Source of the DNA: Flectonema sp. DT1601
Lineage: Eukaryota; Euglenozoa; Diplonemea; Diplonemida; Diplonemidae
Direction of reading: 5' to 3'
NCBI GenBank assembly: GCA_964019425.1
Contig: OZ025849.1
Span: 641,063 to 705,062 of the forward strand
DNA length: 64,000 nucleotides
Part shown: positions 51,201 through 60,100 of the stretch, one piece after another
Numbering within the stretch: the stretch's first letter is position 1
Layout: each line of letters opens with the position of its first letter
Notes under the pieces: generated by a model
Databases searched by the model: none
What the model was told of the DNA's origin: nothing
Seen by the model: only the letters and a program-made list of their open reading frames with translations
Program-made: the position numbers and the translations under genes

Positions 51201-53654
51201 GAGTGACATCTGTGTGCACAAACCATGTTACTACTCGACGGAGGACAAGTGCGTGAAGCACTCATCTGACTGTGAATGGGTTTCAGGAAACTGTCAGATG
51301 AAGGTCTGCGTTGAGCACATCAGTGAGTTGAATTGCATTAAGGATTCGAACTGTGAATGGGCCACTGATCACGCACCTGGAAGCTGCAACATCAAGGTGT
51401 GCCACACGTACGGAGACAAGACGAGCTGCGAATCTGCGCAAGCTGTTGCGGACGGATGTGTTTGGGACAAGAACAACAAGTGCGAGTACTCAGTTGATAC
51501 TTGCAAGACTGTGTTGGATGACTGCGAGTGCAAGCAAACGATTGGCTGTGCTTGGGAGTCGGAGCCAGGACCAGATGTGATGCCAAGATGCTTCCCATCG
51601 ATCTACAGCAACTGTGAAGGAATGGACATGGTCTTCTTGCTCGACGGTTCCTCAGACATGAATACGCAATTCGGACGCCATCCAAGTGGATACATCGGAC
51701 TCCTCGAGACGATGGCTCACTGGATCAAGCAGCTTCCACTTACGGGTGAGTCAGCCAATGTGGACCAGACTGCAGCCCACAAGTCAGGAATGAGAGCAGC
51801 GTTTGTTCAATACAATGCTAAATCCAGTGCCCTTCGTACTCCAAGTGCTATCGGTGCTGGTGGAAGACTCTCTGGAAGTGAGACGGAGTTGCTGAATGAC
51901 CTCGACTGGCACACGGCGAACCAGATCGCCAAGAAGAACACCACTGCGGACTACGAGAAGGACGATCACTACTTGCAACACGCTCTTGATATGGCTGCTA
52001 AGATATTGGAAGGTTCAGCGTACGACAGAAAGAAGGTTGTCATGATCTTTTCTGCTGGCATCATCAGCGACAAGGATTACCTCAGCAAGCCAAAGCTTCT
52101 CCTGGACTCCATGCACGCCTCGACTTTTGCGGTTGGTATGCGCCGACACGGTGCCTCGACTCACAAGGATGAACTCGTGTTGGATGAGTTGAAGCCAATC
52201 GTAACTGCTCCAAAGGATGGCCACGCGATGAGCATCTCGTTCGATGACTTGGAGAAGGAAGTCCTGACTCAGATCTGTAACGAGGACAACTTGTTCGGAT
52301 ACTTCTTCGTTGAACACGGTCAGTCTACTCATCAAAAGTGTAGCGAGTGGAAGACCAGCGACAGTTGTTTGATTGATTCACTGTGTGTGTGGACTGTTGA
52401 CAGTTGTGTTCCATCATCGTGCCCTGCTATTTGTAACGAAGCGGAATGCGAACAAGCTGCTGAGGGATGCCACTACTACAGCAAGGACAAGACTTGCAAG
52501 CGATCGGTGTGTTACCACCCAGCGAAGTCCGAGTGCGAAGGCGACAAGTTGTGCTGGTGGGATGTTTTAGGAAATACTGCTGAAGACAGTTGCAAACCGG
52601 TGGTAGGATGTCACAAGCATAAGAGTGACACTCTTTGTGGCAAGGACAATGCTTGTAATTGGGATCAGTCTGTTGGGAAATGTACCGACAAGCGTAGATG
52701 TATTGTCCATCCGGACACCCTGTCGTGTAACAACGACACCGCTTGCGTGTGGAACACTGCCTCTGGTTACTGTGAGGACCGTACTGGATGTGCTCTGTAC
52801 ACTGAGGCAAAAACATGTGCTGCTGGTAAAGAACAGTGTTTGTGGATAGTCCAGGATTCCCTTTCGTCTTGCATTGACAAGACATGTGGTGGATACGACT
52901 CGCAGCTCACTTGCAACGCCGAAGAAACATGTGAGTGGAATTCAAACAACGCGACTTGCTTTGACAAGACTGGTTGTGTCTTGCACATGAGACAGGATAT
53001 CCCAGAGGCATCTTGTTTGAGTGACGACCGCTGTGTGTGGACTGGCCTCAAGTGTGAAGACAAGGAGGGATGTGCTGCTTACGTTAAACGTGATGCGTGT
53101 ACACGTGACACGGGATGCACTTGGTTGAGCGAGACTAATGTTTGTGTCGATGACGGATGCAGTGCCATTGCGAACATGGATAAGTGTGAATCCGATGCGA
53201 AGTGCATGTGGTTTACTAACATCGGAACTAATGATCGCTGTGATGACAAGTGCAGTGCACACTTCACTTCCAAGGACTGCAACACCGTTGCCATCTGTGA
53301 GTGGTCTCAAGACACCTGTATCCCAAGTAACTTCTGTCCTGCTACCTACGGAAAAGACAGCGAGAACTGTAACGAGGACATTAATTGTGAATGGTATGTT
53401 TATGTTTGTTTTGCAGTCGCGGCTGCAATGGTATACGTGGTTTTTTTTCTTATTCTTCTTTTTTTTTTGTATGGTCTTAAACAATCGCAAAAACAGGGAC
53501 GTGTTGTATGAGCGTTGCAACAGGAAGAAGGCTTGCGTGATGTACCCATCTGAAGTTGCGTGCAACGCCACCAGCAGCAAGTGTATCTGGGAGAAGGAGA
53601 GCAACGTGTGCAAGGACATCGCACAGTGCTCGTTCTACGATTCCTCGTTGGTAT

Positions 53655-53688
<34 letters not shown>

Positions 53689-54974
53689 TTGGTCACGGCA
53701 GAAATAAAAAAAAGGGACCAACAAAACATAATAAAATAATAATACCATCAGGAGTGTGCCAAGGACGCCGGTTGTCAGTGGTCCGACGCCGAATCTGTGT
53801 GTCTGCCAAGAGACGATCCATGCAGTGGAAGACCAGAGAACCTGTGTACCGCTGAGGAGTGCATCTGGGAAGGTGATAAGTGTAAGTTGAAGTGCAGCGA
53901 AACCTGCAGCGCGGCGGGAGGAGTCTGCAACGGCGAGTGCTGCACTTGTAAGCAGGGATACTACGGAGAGAGGTGTGACATGTGCCTGTTTGGAAAATCG
54001 GAGAGTGGCGGGTGCCTCACGTGCTCTGCTGAGTTCTGCAGCAACCACGGACGCTGTGACTCTGAAATGACTTCGTGCATCTGTGACAGTGGCTACGGAG
54101 GTGCTGACTGCAGTGCGAGAGTTTGCAGTGCTGAGATGCCAGTTTGGTACACTACCTTCCCGCTTCGTCCGATGAAGAACGAGCGTTTCACTTTCATCAT
54201 CCACGGTTGTTGGGACGATGCCGCGAACAGCACTGGTCGCGACGTTAAGATAGTTCCGGCATCGCAGACCTGTGACAGCCCTGCTTCATGTGGTATGTTA
54301 TTTTAATTTTACTGTTTGCGTAATTGTGTTCTCGGTTTTATGGTTTCTTTCGGATGGGGGTTTTTTTTGTGTATTTTTGAAGGGGAGGAAGATGTGAAAC
54401 AAAAAGAAATAACAAAAAAAACTCCAAACAAACAGAGAAACCAATGTTGATGTCCGACGAGCAGCTGGAGATTGGAGATGAGGGTGCGAAGTGTACCAGC
54501 TCAAGAGTTTTGAATACTGCATTAGAGCCAAAGAGTAAGATGGAGTTGTTGGTTAACACGACTGTGGCATTTGCTGATGAAGATGACAGAGAATTGATTG
54601 TGTGCTGGAGAGACCCAGTCAGGGACCAATGGAGAGAGCTTGAGACTCACTACAAAAATGGAAGTGTTACCAGGACTACTATCGTACAGGGTGCTGTTGA
54701 TGAAGACACGGGTTCGAGACCTGCTCCAAATTTGGCTGGAACTGGTGATGAGTGTTGCGAGGGATTGAGACTCGGTGAAGTTTGTCTACCAACTGCTCTT
54801 GTTATCGTCCTCTGGGTGTTGGTACTCTTCTTGATTGGATATCTAGTTTTTGCCCTGGTCAAAGGGAAGAAGGAGAATGACGCTCTAAGCAACCAACCAA
54901 AGAAGGGTTACCAAGACTTCGAGATGGAAGATGGAAACAGTAGTTTGGTAAATGATCAAAGAAGCAGCAACTAG
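15202..54974 (+). CDS. Giant multidomain VWA / C-type lectin / EGF-like type I membrane protein, copy 1 (spliced)
   Basis: Proposed exons are 15202-53393, 53497-53650, 53752-54292 and 54436-54974, giving 39,426 nt or 13,141 residues plus stop. The frame is kept at each junction. The N-terminal MRSFGFVLAALLPVCLA is a signal peptide. Then come a cadherin-like plus C-type-lectin cassette, VWA 1-6, a 26-unit EGF-like array, lectin cassette 2, VWA 7-8, lectin cassette 3, VWA 9-19, Cys-x-Trp repeats and EGF-like modules. One transmembrane helix follows (ALVIVLWVLVLFLIGYLVFA, encoded at 54795-54854), with a ~40-residue charged tail. Cys-x-Trp repeats (C-x(n)-C-x(4)-C-x-W-D...C) separate the VWA domains. 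Many N-x-S/T sites are present. The expected role is extracellular adhesion or recognition; VWA and lectin domains bind ligands, usually through a metal ion. The single frame open to 53511 translates intron 1, and its hydrophobic end is not a real membrane anchor. I recognise no named homologue. Confidence 0.85.
15286..16185 (+). other. Lectin cassette 1: cadherin-like repeat + C-type lectin domain (EPN type)
   Basis: Residues about 29-328. The first ~100 residues (VEEGYVNGRDTL ... TGVLKLTGNGKTINDFAKAI ... FLTTSGDGNSRRITY) resemble cadherin-like beta-sandwich repeats. The C-type lectin domain then shows WDDGQASC, GYLATITSAGE, GWLGGSD, NWAGGEPNEYS, GLWNDYP and FMCEWGG. EPN plus WND is the calcium-dependent mannose-type signature in animal C-type lectins; sugar binding here is inferred. 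Confidence 0.75.
16600..25910 (+). other. VWA domains 1-6 with Cys-x-Trp spacers
   Basis: VWA domains begin near 16624, 18290, 20249, 22081, 23665 and 25238. Each opens with CP-x-(L/M)-D-(I/V), then the MIDAS segment, FG-x-HP-x-G, a DWV...LPLTGE segment, FIQFS, LSG, DL-x-WH, a T-Y-I type helix, a TDG-like motif, and ends in LCDP...WG. The MIDAS D-x-S-x-S is intact in 2 (DGSGS), 3 (DGSGS), 4 (DGSCS) and 5 (DASSS). It is lost in 1 (PGTKH) and altered in 6 (SGSGS). The spacers hold several ~40-residue Cys-x-Trp repeats each. Confidence 0.8.
26250..30480 (+). other. EGF-like array, 26 units
   Basis: About 1,400 residues of tandem six-or-more-cysteine units ending in (I/L/V)-(D/N)-E-C. The general pattern is C-P-T-C-A-N-D-T-C, G-Q-x-C-x-D-P, DW-x-C-x-C-x-P-P, A-x-C. 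I count 26 units. Three unit types alternate over several cycles (for example 27060-27380 and 27540-27870), giving a higher-order repeat. The array splits the otherwise regular VWA series between VWA 6 and 7. Confidence 0.75.
30661..31550 (+). other. Lectin cassette 2 (degenerate sugar site)
   Basis: Same cadherin-like plus C-type lectin order as cassette 1 (VTIEDGYSKGSDSL, LTWNLGNAMYS, GYLMSVTSGAE, GWIGAMGSG, WKWVTGPDA, FICEWGE). The motif equivalent to EPN reads EPT, and the WND position reads EWS. The fold is kept, but calcium and sugar binding is doubtful. Confidence 0.7.
31990..34260 (+). other. VWA domains 7-8
   Basis: Domains begin near 31999 and 33580. The MIDAS is altered in both: SGTKN in 7 and GGSST in 8. 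The rest of the fold signature (FGRHP, LSG/FSG, LIVLTGS or VILADGK, VFGAVIRR) is kept, so these look like structural or decoy VWA modules. Confidence 0.75.
34801..35760 (+). other. Lectin cassette 3: C-type lectin domain of QPD type
   Basis: Third cadherin-like plus lectin cassette (VGVEEGYTPSKDVF, LTWNLGGAFYS, GYLLSINTETE, GWIGATDAG, NWAIGQPDDSH, FVCEWGG). QPD at the sugar-binding position is the galactose-type motif in animal C-type lectins, unlike EPN in cassette 1. Confidence 0.75.
37221..37544 (+). repeat. Internal 324-bp near-identical repeat, copy 1
   Basis: Differs from 40314-40637 by one synonymous base that I can find (CAG/CAA in the VCQHVA segment). It covers several Cys-x-Trp repeats before VWA 10. 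Flanking coding sequence is much less similar. Confidence 0.9.
40314..40637 (+). repeat. Internal 324-bp near-identical repeat, copy 2
   Basis: Counterpart of 37221-37544, exactly 3,093 bp (two VWA units) downstream and in the same reading frame. Confidence 0.9.
53394..53496 (+). other. Intron 1 of the giant gene (103 nt)
   Basis: Donor GTATGTTTATG, acceptor CAAAAACAG. Removing it rejoins Glu-Trp-Asp (GAA TG|G GAC), restoring the C-E-W-D repeat and continuing the frame into VLYERCNRKKACVMYPSEVAC. It is T-rich and contains the perfect hairpin TTGCAG-TCGCGG-CTGCAA. It has no in-frame stop, so it is silently translated if left in. Confidence 0.9.
53651..53751 (+). other. Intron 2 of the giant gene (101 nt)
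   Basis: Donor GTATGTTTT after Ser-Ser-Leu, acceptor ACCATCAG before Glu-Cys-Ala-Lys. It contains a long T-run (about 53655-53687) and a stem pairing TTTTGTTGGTC with GACCAACAAAA. Phase 0. Confidence 0.9.
54293..54435 (+). other. Intron 3 of the giant gene (143 nt)
   Basis: Donor GTATGTTATTTT, acceptor CAAACAAACAG. The join makes Cys-Glu-Lys-Pro (TGT G|AG AAA CCA) and leads into the last exon with the membrane helix. Near the donor, CTGTTTG can pair with CAAACAG at the acceptor. Confidence 0.85.
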
Positions 54975-55184
54975 TGTGCTGCTTTCGAAGGTCTTTTCCT
55001 TTTTTGTAGGTTTTAAAGTGGATTTTTATTTTTATTTATTTTTATTTCATTTCTTGTGTCGAATTCCTTTAATATTTGGACTTTGCAAACCCTTTGAGAC
55101 CCCTTCCCGTATCCCTTACTACACATCACTATGTCACGAGAGTGTTTGTTCTGATTTCCTTGCTTGTGGTCTGTAAACCCCCTG

Positions 55185-55190
55185 AATAAA
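55185..55190 (+). terminator. Candidate poly(A) signal AATAAA
   Basis: AATAAA about 210 nt after the stop codon of giant gene copy 1, followed by T-rich DNA. The motif is common in AT-rich DNA, so this is tentative. Confidence 0.35.
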
Positions 55191-56049
55191 TTGAACCCTT
55201 TTTTATTCTTTTTTCCCATCTGAATGGAGATGGGACGGTAAATTGTGTTGTCAATTCAACGATTTATATAATTTATATATTTTGTTATTGTGGTGATTAA
55301 AATCCTTTTCCCGTATTTTTCCCCTCCAAAGTTTATTTCTCTCTCTTTCCCTGTTGCTTTTCGTACAAAGCCAAAGTTTCCCTCCTTTCGTATCGTATTG
55401 AATTCACCCCAACATATGTTAGATTTCATCGATAGCAACTGCAAGTCTCTTTTCATTGCAACCAGATTTTTTGGCCGAACCGAAAATTCGTTTTAGCCAG
55501 TTTCAAGCAAGTACTCATATTCTAGCTCCGAATCCTATTGATGAATCACGGTATCAAGTTGCCCCAGGCTTCACTCGCTTACTGTTGATTAACGTGTTCA
55601 GACGAATTGTCTCTCAGTGGTTTGAATGATATGCATTACACTGAAAAGATAGCATCGATTTCCTGATCAAAAGTAGGACGTTTTTTATTTTCCCTTTTCA
55701 AAATATTTTTGTAAGTGATCTTCAGTGTAGCAGAACCTTGCTTGCTGAAGGTATTATTATCGTGTTGTCTTGTTAATAGTTTCCTGTTGTTTTAACGATT
55801 TACTTTTTCTTTCGTTCTCTTTTCCTCTCTATTGTTTTTCTTTTTTAAAATTTTTGTTTTTTCTAATTTGTGATCTCTTTCCAAATTCATGTGGTTCTTT
55901 TTATCTTTATAAAGACGCTGGTATTGCCCACAGGAGTGAGTGCAAAACTTCATCTCCTCTACATACACTGAAATATATTTTCTTCTGTTGTGGGTTTCGT
56001 TATTTTCTTCTCTATTTCATTGTTTGCTGTCCATCACGTTGGTATCTCT

Positions 56050-56070
56050 GTTGTTGTTGTTGTTGTTGTT
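56050..56070 (+). repeat. (GTT)7 microsatellite
   Basis: Seven uninterrupted GTT units in the spacer. The homologous place near 12253 has only a GTTGTTG remnant. Confidence 0.9.
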
Positions 56071-56093
56071 GAGTACCGAATACAATTCTTAAG

Positions 56094-56240
56094 AAAGCGT
56101 TACGATGGTAGTTTCTAGTGTTTTCGTGTGTTCCCTAAGGGACAGATTCACTCCCCGGAAGGCTGGTGATCCGTCCCCTTCACAATATTCTGATCAATTC
56201 ATTCTCACTTACAGTATTAGCAACCCTCTTTAACTTCATT
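56094..56240. repeat. Spacer repeat shared with 12,281-12,427
   Basis: Nearly identical to the upstream spacer block, same orientation relative to the giant gene. Confidence 0.85.
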
Positions 56241-56696
56241 AGTTTGTTGTTCTTGATCTTTGATTTTACTCTAACACTGTCTGCTCGCGTGGACGGTGGG
56301 TTTAGGTAGTCATTTGTTCCAGGTTATTCTACGTCTCTTATCGTCTGTGAGAGTCTCACGGTTGCTGGTAGCGATATAACTAACTATAACTGTTACTCTG
56401 TGAGCTTTTCCTGGCTTTTGGCTTCCTAGGCTTCGTAAATAAATAAATAAATACTGCTCTCTTTTTCTCTCTCTCCCTCTCTCCCCCTCTCTCTTTGTGC
56501 AAAGACCCGCACTATTCTTCCCAGATAAATCTTTTCGTATCGTATCAAATTTGCCCCTCTCTCAAATTTCATTTGTTAGCTTGTTTGCGTCATATGCACA
56601 AGTTACGAACAAAGAAAAGAACAAAAAAACTAAATGTTTTTTTTAAAAGCTGAACGTTTTTTTTTTTTGAACTTTTTTAATATTTCCATGTGGATG

Positions 56697-57132
56697 GAAG
56701 CTATCGGGCGGTGGCACAGCCGTCTGACTACTTCGCCTCACGGAATGCATTGTTCATTCTGTGTCTTCCCTATTGAAGCTCTGAGCTTCTCAAGGAAAGC
56801 GTGCATTCTATGTTGAGGAAAATCTGCTCTGTGTGTATGTTTTGTATCACCTGAAGAGTTATCTATTTCTTCCCCCACACACAACAGGGTACAGACTATT
56901 AATTAAAGTGCAGGTATTCTTTTTAAATGTGTTTAGATCCTATTAAGTGATTTCTTCAACCCCCCACAGAACGAGGATATCTCTCGCATCTACCCACGCC
57001 CTCATCCCGTATTTTCTTTTTTTTAGTTCCCTACAAAGGAACCCCCTCGTTACCCCAACATCAAGGGCTGTTGTTTTTATAACTGAAAGCTCTCGTTTTG
57101 TGTGATAACAAAAAAAAACTCAAAACCAAAAA
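56697..57132 (+). promoter_or_regulatory. 5' flanking/leader region of giant gene copy 2
   Basis: Same as 14765-15201 except for one C in a C-run, including the TTTTCTTTTTTTTAG acceptor-like tract at 57012-57026. Before 56697 the similarity to copy 1 falls off, with only a patch near 56577-56610 (GCATATGCACAAGTTA-type) matching about 14660-14695. Confidence 0.55.
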
Positions 57133-60100
57133 ATGAGAAGTTTCGGCTTCGTGTTAGCTGCTTTGTTACCGGTATGTCTGGCTGGTACGTACGAGCAGAA
57201 TGTTCCGAAGAATGTCTTCAACGTTGATTGTCAAACGATCGTCTTTACTACCGGAGAGTGCGATTGTAACACAGTCATCCCTGGAGCATCAATTGATGTT
57301 GAAGAAGGATATGTTAACGGTAGAGACACATTGTCATGCCCAGCCTGTGCCGGACTGGGTATTCAGACTCAGTGGATCTCCGGAACTGGTGTCTTGAAGT
57401 TGACAGGTAATGGAAAAACCATCAACGACTTCGCCAAGGCAATCGACTCCATAAGCTTTTTGACGACTTCAGGAGATGGTAATTCGAGAAGAATTACTTA
57501 CAACTATGGTCACGCTCTTTACACAAGTATTACTGGTCACTTCTACGAATACTATCCAACTTCGGAGTGTTCCACCTCAGCGTGTCGCTGGGACGATGGT
57601 CAGGCGTCATGTGCCGATAAGAAACTTGATGTACTTGGGTTGGTTGGTTACCTCGCTACTATTACCAGTGCTGGTGAACGTGACATCACAAACGCCAAGA
57701 TCCAAGGACACGGTTGGTTGGGAGGTTCAGATGTTGGTCGAGAAGGAACTTGGAAATGGGTAACTGGACCAGAAGGATGTCCTCCTTATGACACCAGTGT
57801 CACTGGGGCACAACGTTCTGCATGTGACTTCGGATATCCACTTCCTGATACAAAAAATCCATGTTCTGGTCCAGATTGTGATGGAGGTACTTTAATAGGA
57901 ACTGGAGCTAGTTGGTGGTTCCGCCGGTCAGGATTTGGAAACTGGGCAGGAGGCGAGCCGAATGAATACAGCAGACATTGCGGAGGAACGTGTTTCACTA
58001 CCGGAGAGGATTTCTTGCATTTCTACGGCAGTAATGGATTGTGGAATGATTACCCACACAGACACAACAGCATCGATGGGTTTATGTGTGAGTGGGGAGG
58101 TGTTGGTGAGCTCTGCATGGACAGTGGTGATGTGTTCAAATCGTACGTCCTTGTTTCTGGATGTGACGGCTTTAAGTCGCAAGACAAGTGTGAAGCACAC
58201 ATTCCGGTTGGATCATGTGCCTGGAATATCAATACTGGATCATGTATTCCTCATGGTTGTCACGTACACGAAGACGAGGCTCAATGTGGTCAGGATCCAC
58301 TCTGTGATTGGGATCTTACTGTGTCACCAGCAGCATGTGTAGACAACAAGTGTGCTTCATCACACACCGATGTTAGTTCTTGTAATGGGGATCTTGTTTC
58401 TCCATGTCGATGGGACGATAACCAACCTGACGGTGCCCAATGTCAGCCACTCAACTGCGGTGACATTACCGACATGTGCACATGTACGAAACTAGGAAAC
58501 TTGTGCCTCTGGGACCCATCATCAAAGACTTGCTTGGATCCTGATCAGAGTACTTGCCCAGCTGCTGATGTTATATTTGTAGTACCAGGTACTAAACATG
58601 CTGGAACTCAATTTGGTACTCACACAAATGGATACTACGGATTAATGGAACATCTGAGACACTGGACTTCATCAGCTCACATGGCTGGTGCTTCCGACTC
58701 CAACTACGGATTCCGTGCGGCGTATGTGACGTACGGAAGGAATGGAAAGTCGATCACTGCATCTGACAGCACGGGCGCTCCAGCCACCTTCGACAACTGT
58801 AAGACGTGGGACCCAGTTACTGGAACTACCGGAAACGACGGAGGGTTCTCTATGAACCCTCACGCTCTCAACATGGACATCAGTTTCTTGGAGAACTTCT
58901 ACTGTCCTAACTGGGCTGGTAGTGGAAGCTATGCAGTCCCTGGTCTACAGACTGCTTTGAGCAGTGTTCAGGCCGCCTCAGCAAACGGTCGTAAGAAGTA
59001 CGTTTTCATTGTTGCTGAGTCGAAACTCAGCGACAGTTCCACGGACTTGGCCAACGTCGTTAACCAAATTAAGGCTGTGCCTGACACAGAAGTATTTGGA
59101 ATTGTTCCTCGTGCGCTTCAGGGAAGTACTTCAACAGACGTTCAGGCTGAGGCAAAGTTGAAGCCGCTTGTGACATCTGACAAGCACATCGTGAACGTTG
59201 AGTTGGCGAATTTGGGAGATGAAGTTCTCTCAAAACTCTGTGACGCTTCGACAACTTTCGGCAGCGTTATTTCTACGAAATCTGATGTCGGATGTCGCCA
59301 AAGGGACGAGACGGATTGTAAGGGTGCTCACCTTTGTCTGTGGGATATTTCGAAGTCACCATCGTGTGTTAACAGTCCGTGCCTACAGAAGTGTACTGAG
59401 GTTGAATGTAATTCCCAGGCCGGTTGCCAATGGGATGCCGCTCTCGGTGTTTGTGAGAAGGATATTGTCGACTGCTCACTCCACAACGGTGACAAGGCTG
59501 CGTGTGAGAACAACGAGAACTGCGTTTTCGAACCAGTTTGGGCTGCCGCTGATACTTGTGCAACCAACCCGTGTAGGGACTTGACTGATTCCACAAGTTG
59601 TGTTGCTGAGACGGAAACTGTATCGGCACCATGTGTTGATCCTCCTGGTAACCCGGATTATTGTAAATTAAGTGTTTGTGAATATGATGATTCAAAGTCT
59701 CTGAAGTGTAATGTTAAGAAGTGTCTTCAGAAGGACCAGACGAAGTGTGAGGCTGAAGATGGATGTCTTTGGGAGCCACTCCAAACACCTCCGCCAACTG
59801 GACCACCATCGACTCTTGTGTCGTACTGTGCTGAGAAGAAATGCGACTACCCGAGTCAGGCGGCGTGCGTTGCGGATCCGAAGGGTCAGTGTCAATGGGA
59901 CGGTGGATCTCAAACATGTAAGGAACTTCCATGTGTTCACAACCCTGACGAGCTGACTTGTGACAATGATCCAGTGTGTCACTGGGATATTTCTACTAAC
60001 CCACCAGGATGTATTGAGACTCCTTGTGGTAAGAACAAGAATCAAGGTGATTGTGAAGCTTCTGGTGACTGCATGTGGAACAACGATAACCCTGCGAAGC

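Larger units (their letters stand above)
36170..52300 (+). other. VWA domains 9-19 with Cys-x-Trp spacers
   Basis: Domains begin near 36174, 37711, 39281, 40807, 42374, 43930, 45465, 47015, 48560, 50089 and 51613, a regular spacing of about 1.52-1.57 kb. The D-x-S-x-S MIDAS is intact in 9 (DGSGS), 11 (DGSDS), 13, 14 and 18 (DGSGS) and 15 (DGSTS). It is altered in 10 (DGGDS), 12 (DGGVS), 16 (SGHEK), 17 (DGSDA) and 19 (DGSSD). Third-MIDAS-loop TDG motifs are clear in 9, 13, 14 and 18. Confidence 0.8.
54975..56696. other. Spacer between giant gene copies 1 and 2
   Basis: 3' UTR and intergenic DNA, T-rich, with no convincing gene. It contains a possible poly(A) signal at 55185-55190, a GTT microsatellite at 56050-56070, a block shared with the upstream spacer at 56094-56240, and a CT-rich microsatellite near 56457-56495. 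Confidence 0.6.

Noticed and set aside
53394-53511. Hydrophobic C-terminus of the uninterrupted giant frame as a membrane anchor
   Set aside because: It is translated intron 1; splicing restores the Cys-x-Trp repeat and leads to a better anchor in the last exon.
54444-54974. Separate small membrane-protein gene
   Set aside because: It is in frame with the giant gene after removal of intron 3 and has no signal peptide of its own, so it is the last exon.
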